This document shows, one piece after another, positions 36,691 through 48,311 of a DNA stretch of 64,000 nt; position 1 is the first letter of the stretch, and each line of letters opens with the position of its first letter. The position numbers and the translations under genes are program-made. Source of the stretch: Sphagnum compactum (taxonomy: Eukaryota > Bryophyta > Sphagnopsida > Sphagnales); contig OZ234502.1 of assembly GCA_965153455.1 (NCBI GenBank), forward strand, positions 8,897,495-8,961,494, written 5' to 3'. The notes under the pieces were generated by a model. That model was not told where the DNA came from. It searched no databases and saw only the letters and a program-made list of their open reading frames with translations.

Positions 36691-36929
36691 AACTTTGGTC
36701 AAGTTTCAACCAAAGAACAAAGTTTTTAAAAAATTCTATCCATAAACCAAAATGATAAAACCTACCAAATTTTATAAAAAAAAAGCGCCCAAAGCAAAGG
36801 AGAGAGAGAAAAAAAAAAACAACCAAAGTCCAAGCAAGCAACCAACCAAAATGAGGCAAGCCATAAAAAGGAAAGGGAACCATTAAGAACCAAACCTTCC
36901 AACAACAATCTCGTGAATCATATCAACTA

Positions 36930-38190
36930 AAAAGAGGGGAGGTAAACTTGACAAAACTCCAAGCCCAAATGAACCCTCCCTTGCAGTAATAATCCGTCTC
37001 CAGATGGAGGCGCCCTACGCTCTCTTTGTAATGCCACCAACATTTTTTGTCTATAAAAGAAACGTAAGACTAATAAAAGAGGGCTTTGGATGTCCTTTGT
37101 TGTTCATGCCATGTTAGCACATCAATGAAAAAAGTGGTTGGCCTATTGGTGAAAACACCCAAAAACCTCTATGGCAAGAGGGAGAAACACATTTGTTGGG
37201 CAACAACCATGTCACCTCACGAGAAAAAGTTTTCCATGATACCAAGTTTCCTCGAATGGGGTTGGTAATGATGATGTTGGCCAATGTACGAATGCCATCA
37301 ACCGACAAAACAATGTTGATTTGCCTATGAGAAGACTGCGAGAAGGCAATGGAAAAACATGGGTTTTCTCCCACAAAACATGAAACCTTACATCTTTCAC
37401 AACGGATGCAAAAGTGTTTTAAACAACATCATGGGATGTGATCTTCTCCCCACCATGGGCGCAATAGAGGAGGTGGATCCCCATAGAGTCTAACGATTGA
37501 TCAAAAATGCAATGTGTTAGATTGACAGCCAGAGGATTAGGGAGGCCTAATTTAATCCATAATGCAAAACAAAAAACATCAAAAGGTAAATGAAAACATG
37601 GGATTAAAGGGTGAACATATAACCAAACTCCTAAGCTCAACCTTGCACAAGACCTCCAGTGTGACCGATGTGAATCAAAAAGATGGAAAAAAAAATGGTC
37701 ATGCAATTTTTCTAAAATAATCTCTTAAAGTCAATTTGTTCCCCTCTTTCCAAGCCACCCAAACGAGGGTAAACATGCTGCTGTTATCAAAGGAGAAAGC
37801 TCCAAAAACAACCTCAAGTGCGGTTTGGAAGGGGAGTGAACCTGAACTATTCACCTCAATAGCCTTTAATAAGAATGGATACGAATCTAACAAGAATCTA
37901 GAAGCAATGATTGACACTACTAATGGCCAATTTCCCAAGAAAGTCATCAAGGCAATGGTCTATGTTGAAATGAGCCCTATACCTCCACTAGAAATAGGGA
38001 GCAAAATCTGCCGACGCACCAAAGGGGTCTTTGGACACTCAAAAAAGTTTGGACCTAAAAACCTCTCCAACATGAGAATCAAGTTCAAAGACGTGAACTG
38101 TTGTCAGAAGCTTGAGAAAGACAAAGAAAACACAAAACAAATAAGAAGGCCTCTGTGTAAAAGCTTTAAAAAGATTTTGAGCCTAAGCTG
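36930..38190 (-). pseudogene. LINE-type retrotransposon ORF2, 3' end, decayed
   Basis: On the minus strand the fragments follow the order of the reverse-transcriptase C-terminal region in plant LINE-like elements. They are SSGGIGLISTY and MALMTFLGNW (about 38,000-37,930); a LPFQTALEVVF segment; then FALWIKLGLPNPLAVNLTHC, a MGIHLLYCAHGGEKITSHDVV segment (37,706-37,419) with the usual Cys/His spacing; RFHVLWEKTHVF, and INIVLSVDGIRTLANIIITNP (37,374-37,114). Weak similarity continues to about 36,930. Frames alternate, so it is non-functional. The catalytic RT core is not in this fragment. The plus-strand 151-codon frame at 37,736-38,191 is its antisense shadow. Confidence 0.72.
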
Positions 38191-38650
38191 AATTGCTAAG
38201 AAATTCTAACTTTAGACCATTTTCATTATGTTTTAGGATATACAATACTTAGTCTTGGCTTAATCTTGGAAGCATTTTTCCGTTATTTTTGGACAATGAG
38301 ATGAATATATCGTAAAATATGTCCTAAGGTTGAACCCTGAGCCAAACAAAACTATGCTAATGTCCAAACTGAAATTGCTTCCGGTATGACCCTTTTGATT
38401 TCCCTAACTACTTGCTGGGCCATCCAGATAAGGAATGAGTCAAATTTGGCTAGAGGTCAGACAGAAAGGGAAAAAAAAAAACCTCCAGGAACTCATTGAC
38501 TAAATATGGTCACTTCTAACTCTTTTTCCGTCATAATATGACAACTGCACCACCAAAAAAAAAAAAAAACTAACTGCACAATTTTTTTAAAAAAATTTGG
38601 TGATTGCTATGTGAAATTTCGCCCAAGAAAACACTGAATGGCTGCTTGTC
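38191..38650. other. Intergenic DNA, nothing recognised
   Basis: Contains an A14 run near 38,555 and a few CCTAAGG words. No gene. Confidence 0.4.
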
Positions 38651-38652
38651 CC

Positions 38653-39531
38653 ACCTAGGAAACCGCCTGGAAAAGTGCCGGACACAAACCAGTTTTGTAC
38701 AAATAAAACCCCTTTGTAGACCTATCTGTGTAGACGTGTTACCACCTTACAGAACCTGCATGGAATGGGCCTGTTCTATCATATGCAACTTCTAAACCCA
38801 TGCTATCCGTAAGTTCTTCTGGTGTCCTGTTCTAAGGTACTTTCTAATGTTTTTTTTCTACCTAGGAAACAGCCTGGAAAAGTGCCAGAATAGGACACGC
38901 AAACCAGTTTTGTCCAAAGAAAACCCCTTTGTAGACCTGTCTGTGTAGACCGGTTACCACCTTACAGAACCTGCATGGAATGGGCATGTTCTATCATATG
39001 TAACTTCTAAACCCATGCTACGTAGGTTCCGTAACTTCTTCTGGTGTCCTATTCTAAGGTACTTTCTAATGTTTTCCCCTTTGTAGACCTGTCTGTGTAG
39101 ACGTGTTACCACCTTACAGAACCTGCGTGGAATGGGCATGTTCTATCATACGTAACTTCTAAACCCATGCTACGTAGGTTCCATAACTTCTTCTGGTGTC
39201 CTATTCTAAGGTACTTTCTAATGTTTTCCCCTTTGTAGACCTGTCTGTGTAGACGTGTTACCACCTTACAGAACCTGCGTGGAATGGGCATGTTCTATCA
39301 TACGTAACTTCTAAACCCATGCTACGTAGGTTTCATAACTTCTTCTGGTGTCCTATTCTAAGGTACTTTCTAATGTTTTCCCCTTTGTAGACCTGTCTGT
39401 GTAGACGTGTTACCACCTTACAGAACCTGCGTGGAATGGGCATGTTCTATCATACGTAACTTCTAAACCCATGCTACGTAGGTTCCATAACTTCTTCTGG
39501 TGTCCTATTCTAAGGTACTTTCTAATGTTTT
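38653..39531. repeat. Tandem array, 152-bp unit, five copies
   Basis: Units start at CCCCTTTGTAGACCTGTCTG at 38,709, 38,934, 39,076, 39,228 and 39,380. The last three are 152 bp each and almost identical. The first two are more diverged and preceded by an extra segment with CTACCTAGGAAACAGCCTGG and GTGCCRGA that the later units lack. Two identical 61-codon minus frames arise from the repetition. Recent expansion of the right-hand units is evident. Confidence 0.93.
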
Positions 39532-39599
39532 TTTTTCTAGTGAGACAGGCGGTCATCTGCTGCTGGTTCCACTTTTGGTTCTACCAGTTCCACTTAAAA

Positions 39600-40190
39600 T
39601 GTAAATATTACAGGGGATATGCTCTAGAACAGGCCTCAGTGGAACCCAGTTGTAAGTACCGACTGATGGAATCATGTTTGGCCCAATCTTGCCCTACCAG
39701 CCACATCATGTTTCTACATAGAATGGGCCTTACCATAAAGAACCGGTAAGATACCTGTTTTGAAAAAAGTTAGCCAGTCCTTATGCAGGACAAGGGTCGG
39801 TTTTCAGACCCCTCCGGAATTTTCGAAATTTGGGGTACCTTCCATCCTGCCTTGTGACGACACCTCAAATTCTGAAAGGGTCTGAAAACAGACCCTTCTC
39901 CTGTACATAATGCACATGAAGCTGAAAAGTTTCCTTCTCCCACTGTAGTAATTTACGGAAATTTGAAGTAGGGGAAAATAGGCCGTTCCTAGGAATGAAG
40001 TTTCTATAATTTATCTTGAGATGCCACAATTTTGCACAGGGTTTACCATGCTTAAATCTGGATTTTGGAACTAATAATATCTTGGAAAAGTTTAAACATT
40101 TCAACATTTCAACATTATACCATGTGTAAAATGGAAAATTATTAGCTGCTAAAAATTTTAATTACTTTGCATTGGATCTCACCTAGTGTA
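39600..40190. repeat. Dispersed repeat, copy 1 (paired with 50,715-51,110)
   Basis: Shares with the second copy the segments AACAGGCCTCRGTGGAACCC, GAATGGGCYTTACCATA, GAAGTTTCTARAATTTTATC, TTGAGATGCCACAAT and AATAATATCTTGGAAAAGTT, in the same orientation. This copy has about 130 extra bases (39,745-39,900) that include a GGTCTGAAAACAGACCC palindromic stretch. Unknown family. Confidence 0.8.
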
Positions 40191-41100
40191 TTTGAAAGAG
40201 AAAATTTAGGCCCAAAACTTTCAATTATTTTCCATTGGAACTCAGAATAAAAATGAACAATTGGTCTTGGTTATGAAACGTCTTTAGTTTTTAAAAAAAA
40301 AATGGAACCTCTGGTTTGGTCTTGACATCAGTTTTTCAGATTTTATAAAAAAATTATTATGACGTTTTTGAATAAAATTGGAGCCCAATCTAGTTTAAGA
40401 TCAATTTTGATTCAAACTCCATCACACATAACTAAATATAATTATTTGGTGCAGTATTAACTTGTATGACCAATTCACATAATTCAAGATCAAAATTATA
40501 TAATATTAATTATGTACAACAAAGTCAATTCAAAATTTTGTTTTTTATAAAAATAATTGTACTTATCTACCTAGGAGAATGTGCACTTGTGTAAGAAGGA
40601 ACAACACAATGATTCAAGTTGAATTTACTTTTAGGAAAGGGTCAATTATCCTATCTAATTCCACTGATAATTTTAACAAAATATTAAACCTTTGGTTTGG
40701 ATACGTTGAACGTATCTAAAATCAAGAACCTCCCAACACTGCTAACAATGAATCCCAAGAGGTGGAACTTCCCATAAACTCCTAAAACGTGGATCACCTC
40801 TCTAAGTTCCCCTCCAATGTTTTAGATGATCCCCATCTATCATGTGCATCATGCATCATGACCATGCTTAATTATTCCATTTTGATAGTGTACCAAGTAA
40901 TCATAACCCCATGTTCATCATCCCCATAATCATTTTAGGGTTTTGACTTCCTTCTTTCAAGTTTTCAAAGCTTGAAAACTTGGAAGAGGGAAGTCAAAAC
41001 CCTTGAATGAATTTCTTAGTCAGAAATGGCATTTTTAATCATTTAAAACAAGTCACAAAGCAAGGTTTTTCTACTGTTGAATGCATATGTTCGTGTGTTC
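40191..41100. other. Intergenic DNA, nothing recognised
   Basis: AT-rich. A perfect short inverted repeat at about 40,945-41,000 (GGGTTTTGACTTCC, AAGTTTTC and their complements) could form a hairpin. No gene. Confidence 0.4.
40934..41003. repeat. Near-perfect short hairpin-forming inverted repeat
   Basis: AGGGTTTTGACTTCCTTCTTTC, AAGTTTTC, then a short loop, then GAAAACTT, GGAAGAGGGAAGTCAAAACCCT. Arms are about 32 bases with few mismatches. It could be a very short MITE or a precursor-like hairpin, or chance decay of a palindromic element. Confidence 0.6.
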
Positions 41101-41149
41101 AAGTAAGCCATCAAAGTCAATGGAGTCACCAAGGAAGGCACAAAGATTG

Positions 41150-41730
41150 TGTACTTTCAGTGGACATTGCAAAATTTCATTTCAGCATGGGGTGATAATT
41201 TTGTGAATATTCATTTGGATTATACCTTTGAGGAGATTGTTCAAGACTTTAGTAAATGATATCGCAAGGTGCAAACAAATGAACAAGTTTACATGAACTT
41301 GCGGACCATTAAGCAAAATTTGAATGAGTGGGTAGAGGAGTACTATGAACGCATCCTTCCTCTGGTAAATTATTTCCATTGTCAACCTTCTTCACAACTA
41401 AACTTTTTTCCATATTGACATGTAGTGATTGTTGGCATGGAATGAAACATGTTAATTCAACACTTGGAGTTAATGGTAGTGTGTGAAAAGAGCTCCACAT
41501 ATGTAGATGATAATAAGGTCATATTGGACATGCACCCATTAATGAAAGGAGATTTTAAAAAATCGAGAAACCCCCAACTATGATTGGTACAATGATGGAA
41601 AATGAATGCCAATATTGCCAAAAATCTAATAATTCAAAAGAAAAATGTGTTTGGAACCCAAACAACTTGGATAATAAACTAAAAAATAAATAAGAGGTGG
41701 TTGTTAATGAAGTTGTGGCACAACAGTCCA
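41150..41730 (+). pseudogene. LTR-retrotransposon gag fragment, decayed
   Basis: The plus strand reads WGDNFVNIHLDYTFEEIVQDF, then RKVQTNEQVYMNLRTIKQNL, NEWVEEYYERILPLVNYF, LIQHLELMVVCEKS, and ECQYCQKSNNSKEKCVWNPN followed by NEVVAQQS. This is the layout of a plant gag polyprotein: capsid-like helical segment, then a zinc knuckle. The knuckle is C-x2-C-x4-N-x4-C, with the usual His changed to Asn. Stops interrupt the frame at several points. No pol region or LTRs were found nearby. Which superfamily (Ty3 or Ty1) is undetermined. Confidence 0.65.
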
Positions 41731-43835
41731 AATAGGAAACTTAATGAAAAGGGCAACGCTAGGGAGGTATTATCGTTGGTGGTACCTTCCATTGGGGTGG
41801 GTATCAAAAATGCTCCCATGTATCATTTGGTTATTTGAAACCTTCAAGGTAACACTTTCAGTGATACCCTAACTAAACCTTGATCACCAATTCTCACTTG
41901 TATGAGAATTGGATTTAGAAGAAAAAATTAATATTGAAACCCCAAGTGAAATTAAACCCCTTATTCATGTCAGGTTCTCAAGGTAAAGTGTACAAAGTTT
42001 GATGCATAACCACTAAACAAGGTTTTCCATTTAATGCACAAGGTTTGAACTAATTATAATAGTTGTATTACTAGAAGCAATGAAAATATATGTAGCAATT
42101 GTGAAAGCATTCATGAAAAGGGAAGGATAGGATGAAACTTAGTTTTGTGAGTTTCACCCCCCCCCCCCCCCCCTCTTTAATGTTAATGTATTTTTGTTGC
42201 AAGATTTTTTTTGGATCACACCTCAAGTATAACCAAACTCAAGGTTTGGGTGTTATGTTTTCCTTACTTTATGGATACCTATGTTTTTTAATTTTTTAAG
42301 AAAAAGAATAAAATCAATAATTATTAGTAATTTAGGTTTTCTTAAAAAGTAATAAATGGTTGGTGAGAACCACCAAATGATAACTAGTTGTTATCAAATT
42401 TATAGGACTGACATCATGAAAAACATATTAAAAAAATTTATATAAAAAAATTTATACCTTGATCTAATGTATAAGTTTTTTACAAAATTTAAAAAGTGAG
42501 AACCGGAACCTTTTGTAATTTATTTTATGAAAACCAGATCCAATGGGTATCAAATGAATATGATACCACCCAACATTGGTACCTTCACTTGTTATTCATG
42601 TGGCTAGTCAGACATCAATTGGTCATGGAAAGAAAAAATATAAGATACCTTAAAAATTATTTCATTTTTGAACTCTCCATTCTTCCAAAAAAAAATTGGT
42701 GTATCTTGTTTTGTTGGCCCAAGTGTGAATTGGTTACCCAATTAACCAAAATCATTTTCTGTTTGAAAACCTTTTTTTGTGATTTAATTGAAATTTTAAT
42801 GACAAAAACTACTCAAAATTCAATATTTTTTACACCTTAAGTCTAACAATTTCCAAATTACCTTCATTAAATTCCTACTCATCATTGAAGGCTTTTTTAC
42901 AATGTCATGCGCATGCTAAAATTCCCTTTTTTTTTAGTTTTGATTCTAAAAAAATTTTAATGAAAAACTTGTTCAATATTCAAATAACTTCCCCAATAAA
43001 GATCAAAACATTATGATACCAACTTAGTGCACCTGTATTCATCAAGGGCTTTCCAATGGTATCAAAAGTGCAACATGAGGCATTGTGATATCAACATGAC
43101 AAAAAAAACAAATAACAACCTTCCTTCATAGGTAGATTTGCCAATTACAAAAAATAAAAGACCTCCTAGGTTAAACCGGCCGATGACTGAACACTTAAAC
43201 ATTTAGGGTAGGTCGAATCCAAGGGGAAGGCTTTGTTGTTTTTGGTCTTCAAACAAAATTTCAATCCATCCTATTGGCGCATCTAACACATTAAAAACTA
43301 TCAAAAAGAGAATAAAATCAAGAAAGTTAAAGCCCTCCAAAGTAGAGGGGTTCAAGAACTTAAAAAACAAACCACCGAATGCTACAAAGGTTGATTCCTA
43401 AACCCCCAATAAATTCCTTGTATATTGTTATGTTGTTATTAGAGTTCAAAGGTGATTTGTAGGATTTCAGGTGATGCTCCTATAACACTTTAGATCATTT
43501 AAAATGAATAAGTAAGAAAGTTATGAGGTTTGAAGTAAGAGGGGTCAAAATGAAAAAAAACACATTTTGCAATTTGAAAAAACATAATTTTTTTACATCT
43601 TTTTTTGGCTGGTCCCTTGGCTTTGCCTTTCAAGGATAATTTGTAGAGCTTGAGAAGGCGCTCCTATAACATTTTAAATCACTCCAAATGAAGAAGAATT
43701 GAGAAAGATCTGCCAAAATGTTTGGTCATAGGTAGCCGATTGGTAATGGGCCAGTTTACCCTAGGCACACATACCGTATGTACTGTTGATGTTGAGCAAA
43801 TATTGCTGAAATAATTAAGTTTTTGAAAAAAGGGG
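41731..43835. other. Intergenic DNA with weak duplicates
   Basis: A run of seventeen C residues lies at 42,157-42,173. Two diverged copies of GGATTTGTAGR, then GCTCCTATAACAYTTTARATCA, are near 43,450 and 43,640. The 114-codon plus frame at 42,496-42,840 is not recognised. Confidence 0.4.
42157..42173. repeat. Homopolymer-C tract, 17 bases
   Basis: Uninterrupted run of C. The length may be uncertain in any assembly. Confidence 0.95.
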
Positions 43836-44763
43836 AATATGGTACCATGTGGAGGTGTTAAATAAAATTAAATGTTTGGCTTAGTAATTTATAATAAATA
43901 TTTTACTTTTCTGTAAACCACATTATTATGGAAAGTAGATTTTCAAAAGAAGCAATGACATTCAACCTTATAATAGTTTAAAAGCTTAAGAACTCTACTA
44001 CCATAAAAATTAATGTGACATGTGCTATTGGCCCAAGTGTAAATAAGGATAGGTAACTGTTCCAAATGTGAACAAGAAGAAAATAAAGGCCAATTGTGAG
44101 CAAATTATATTGAACTTTAAATTAATTTTCAATCATAAAAATGAATCGAAATTAAATATATCCCTTGCTTTAGGTATGAAAATTATGAAACCAAACCCAA
44201 AAAATCCCATTAATCAAGGGCTTTCTTGTAGTAACAAGAGCTTGCCCCAATTTTGTCTAAAAGCATGGTTTTGATCTTTTTGAATTTTCTTTCACAAAAT
44301 TGTTTAATATTCAATAACTCTTGCATCATAGGTTTAAACATTGGTGGTTTTAAATTGGCACTATAAGGTGGTTTTAATTGGCACCAAAAGCCCAAAATTT
44401 TGATACCCAATGACCTTTATTCTATTTGGCAATCATCATGTTTATCCTTATGTTCCTAGTTCCTCAAACAATGGTACCAAAACTTGAAGTCAAGGGATAG
44501 GCCTTTCTTGGGAATGTAATTTCCAAGTGACCCAAGAAGACAACTTTTTAAATGCTAAGTGTACAAATAGGCCTCCAAATGGGAAGGCTTCAACCATAGT
44601 ATTGTAGAGTTTTGGAATTCCTGAGAAAATGCACTCATACGAGAAGGAATCATGATGTCCAATGTGTTGCTTACAAGGAAAATTGGTTGGATAATGGTGA
44701 GGTGAACCACAAAGTAGAATTTGTACATCTAGAATCTCTTAATCGCACACACATGATCTAAGA

Positions 44764-46186
44764 TCATGAAATTGATAGAGTAAAAGTAATGTATTTCCTA
44801 CTGTGAACGGACCCAAGGATTTCGTTCCCAAGCACATTGCGAGAAGTAAGTGCAATGTTTTCCTTGTTACCAAATACCAAGTCATCACCATGCCACAAAT
44901 GTGATATCAATGCAGGTTTGTTGGAGCCATATTCCAAATAAAAATACACATAACGAAAACCTTGACTATAAAATGAAGCAGCCAATTCACCACCTGTGGC
45001 GATGATTGAGTTCATTGTGCCCCAAGAAAACCTTTTGATTTCTGGTGAAATTCTACTGCGAACATCAGTTTCTCCAGTAAATCCACCTTGCACAACTTCA
45101 ATTTCCTTTTCCTTCAATCCTTCTAGATGTTGGAAGTCCACAAAAAGACCAGTTAAACAACCATATGCAATTACATTGATATGCTCAAGCCAACAACTAC
45201 CTTCCATGATGGTTATTTCGTGTGGTTGAAAAAGAAATTTGATGGCATTGACCTCCTCAAGAGTTTTTAATCCTTTATTATAAATCCCTGTCTTGTAATT
45301 GATTGCCTGGCCAAGGATCTCGTTGTTTTTTGACACATTTGTGTAATAAGTGAAATATGTCCCAATAAGATAATACCCCTGCATAACATAGGTTCATGAA
45401 TTAATCAATTGTTGGTCAAAAAATATGGCAACCATGAGAAACTGCAATTTTTTTATTATGTTGATTTGGTATCAAAATAATAACCACAGTAGGGAGGATT
45501 TAGGACTGAAACCCCCACAACACAAATTTCAACAGTGATACTAATAGGCACCTTCTATTTAAATCCATTATTAATACAACCAATGAAAAGTGCAAAATCT
45601 ATGGAAAATCTTTCTTTGAATTGTAACATGTACAAACTTAATTGATTGTAGCATGTCAAATCAACCATTTATGCCTATGTTTTCATTAGAACACTATAAG
45701 ATACTAAATTTACATATAAATATTGAAATGAAATTGTGGATTTGGAAGAACACACCTGGCCATTGCGTTCATGAACTTCCCTTTCATGACCATCTACAAA
45801 ATGAGAAGATAAAAGATAAATAAATAACATGCACATACAAAATATATATTTTTAAATGGCAAAAAATTGTTTGCAATAACCAATTTTATCATATGTTTAA
45901 AACAATGTTCCAATAGATTTTTTATGGTTTGAATTGCAAGATTGTGACATGTTTTTAAGCGTTGTCATGTTCACCATATGAAGAGTTGGTAGGGAAAGAA
46001 AATTTTGATTTCATAATTATGGTAATTTACAATATAAGAGCTTATAGCACACAAGTTGAAACCAATTAAAAATTTGTAACTAAATTAAAAACAAATGTGT
46101 TAATCAAACAAAACATACTTGGCGATTGAAATGGTTTTGGAAACAAAATAGGACTCTCAACTGGCAAAGTAGCACCAACATCCAAC
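44764..46186 (-). CDS. Kinase gene B, C-terminal part: three exons of an unrecognised domain
   Basis: Exons are 46,186-46,119 (68 bp; LDVGATLPVESPILFPK), 45,793-45,756 (38 bp; GHEREVHERNGQ) and 45,378-44,764. Each is bounded by AG and GT in the same phase as in copy A. The last exon reads GYYLIGTYFTYYTNVSKNNE, EITIMEGSCWLEHI, NVIAYGCLTGLF, LKEKEIEVVQGGFTGETDV, SWGTMNSI, GGELAASFY and YFYLEYGSNKPALISHLWHG. It then extends about 40 residues beyond the point where A stops and ends ITFTLSIS. This final tail could instead be removed by splicing at CACA|GTAGGA near 44,805. Exon-by-exon open conservation against A, with mostly conservative changes, supports a real protein. The domain is not one I can name. 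Confidence 0.75.
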
Positions 46187-46539
46187 CTGCAGCGATTCAT
46201 AACATATGCTCACCAGGTTATTAGCTTTTCATTTGGAAACATTGTGTAATCATTAAGTTGAAATATGGTGGCACTTCTTTGAAATACGAATGAATTTAAG
46301 ATTTTACAATTCCCAATCTATATACAACCAACTCCAACAACCTCTCAAGCCTTAATGCCCTCAGCTACATTGCACAAAACCACAATGTTAATTAGACAAT
46401 GAAAATTAAAATAAAAAACTCAAAAGGACAAATATGAAAATTATAGTTTTTAATTTTTTATAAATGGATACTTAAAAGAATCTATGAAATTTATGTGATA
46501 TGGTAAACTTGTGGGGTATATTAATGGATTTGAATTTAC

Positions 46540-48311
46540 CTCTTTTGTATCTTCTTCGATTTCAAAAACCGATCATTGCAAATATCAATGGGAATGATTC
46601 CCAAACTCATTGTTTTTGCAAGCATGAGGTTCCTGCAAATAATGGAAAAGTTTGGTCGTTTCTCTGGAGATAATTCCCAACAACTAGTGATGCAAAAGCG
46701 AAGGTAGCTTGGACAATCATTTGGTAATGGTGGTCGAAGGTCATGTTCTATGATTTTGGCACGACGTGTAGCCCTTGGTTCACTTGCAAATGGTGGTTCA
46801 CCAGTAAGAATCTCTGAACATACCATAGCAAAACTCCAAACATCAGCTTTTGGAGGGAATTTTGAACTTTTCTTTTCATGCACCTCTCGTCGACCAAAGT
46901 TAACTTCAGGTGCAGCATATGCAGGTGTGCCTTGGCTTGGAGTTTGTGTTGAGGAGGTTTCAGTCATGTTGTAAGTTTTGGCTATCCCAAAATCTGCTAA
47001 CTTCACATGTAAATAACCTTCAGAACATTCCATAATGGGTTGTACAAGAATGTTTGAGGTTTTGAGATCCCTATGAACAATTCTCCTATCATGAAGGTAT
47101 CTCATGGCATTTGCAACTTGTAACATTATGTCAATTGCCACATGCAATTTGAATGGTGTGCCATGTTTTCTTTGGACTTGCGCTTTAATGTGGGTGTAGA
47201 GATTCTTAGGCATCCATTCCATCATGATGTGGGACTTCTTGTCCTTCCAATACCAAAAGAATTTCACAATGTGTGGATGATGGCATCGTTTCAAAATGGT
47301 AACTTCTTTTTCTTCCTTTCCAATATTAGGAATTCGTATGATTTTCAATGCACATTTTTTGTTCAACCACATGACTTCACCCACTTCACCACCTGCACCT
47401 TCCCCCAATAATGCAAGCCAAGTAAACTTTTTGAGTTGAATGTCTACTTCTTTCATTACATCCTTCACATCTCCTGTAATATGAGAAAGTAGGTAGGTAG
47501 TAAGAATGTACTCTTCGTTGTCGATGCCACTTGGTGATGTGAAATTTGTATCAACATTATTGTCCCTCACTTCCTTAAGCTTGGCAAGAAGATAGTCCAT
47601 GTCAACTTTTGCTGCAACTTGCAAAGAACTACTTGCACTTGAGAACTTTTCAAGGAGGTGGTCATGCCTTTCCAAAGCCTTCGTTGTGTTCCGAATAGCT
47701 CGTACCATATCAACATTTGTCATTTTGAGAACACTTGTCCACCATGATAGGCTAAGCAAAATCTCTATCACATCCTCTTTGACATTTGCCAGGGTTATTG
47801 CTCCATCAAGCCATGAAGATTCTTCACAGAAGCATTTTTGCACTAAAGCCTCTCCACATTTTGCCACCATGTGTATTTCTTGTAAAACCTTCTTTTGATC
47901 AGTTGTGGCCAATGTTGACATACTAGCAAATGATCTTTCCAAGACAGTCCTTGTCTTTGTAAATTTTTTTCCTAAATAGTTGCAAAGTTGTTTATTAAGT
48001 TGAATTTGGTCAATATTCGCCGTGAGCTCCTCAACTTTTTTCATAGTCACCAAAATTAGCTCCAACTCTGACTCCGTCTTTCTCCCACTTATTTCAACAT
48101 CTCCAAAAAACATAAACCGTATAAAACTCCAAATTTGGCAAAAATAAAAAGTTGTGATTTGCTCCAAACAATTCATTTTGAAGGCACTTAACAATTTGAA
48201 GAAATATATTAAAGAGATGCCAAGCCTATAATGGATGTTTGCGTAATCTCTTATACCTACAAACATTGTGCACACATCATATAACCATGACATTGTTAAT
48301 GTTGGAGCCAT
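46540..48311 (-). CDS. Protein kinase gene B, large kinase exon
   Basis: The frame is open from 48,449 to the splice donor AG|GTAAAT at 46,539. I chose ATG at 48,311 (MAPTLTMSWLYDV) as the likely start if translation begins in this exon; an acceptor at 48,257 (TTTGTAG) is the alternative. With residue 1 at 48,311, positions 1-290 are a helical region (DQIQLNKQLCNYLG, SSWLDGAITLANVKEDVIEI, LSWWTSVLK). Positions 297-565 are the kinase: GEGAGG (303-308), Lys 323 in CALKII, HRDLKTSN (413-420), DFG (440-442), APE (467-469), ADVWSFAMVCSEILTGEPPF. All catalytic residues are present. It is about three-quarters identical to copy A by eye. Role unknown; kinase modules like this occur in bryophyte immune-type receptors, which is a loose analogy. 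Confidence 0.85.

Noticed and set aside
37736-38191. 151-codon plus-strand frame
   Set aside because: Antisense to the recognisable LINE reverse-transcriptase C-terminal fragments on the minus strand.
38653-39531. CRISPR-like array
   Set aside because: Units are head-to-tail 152-bp satellite copies without unique spacers, and the genome is eukaryotic.
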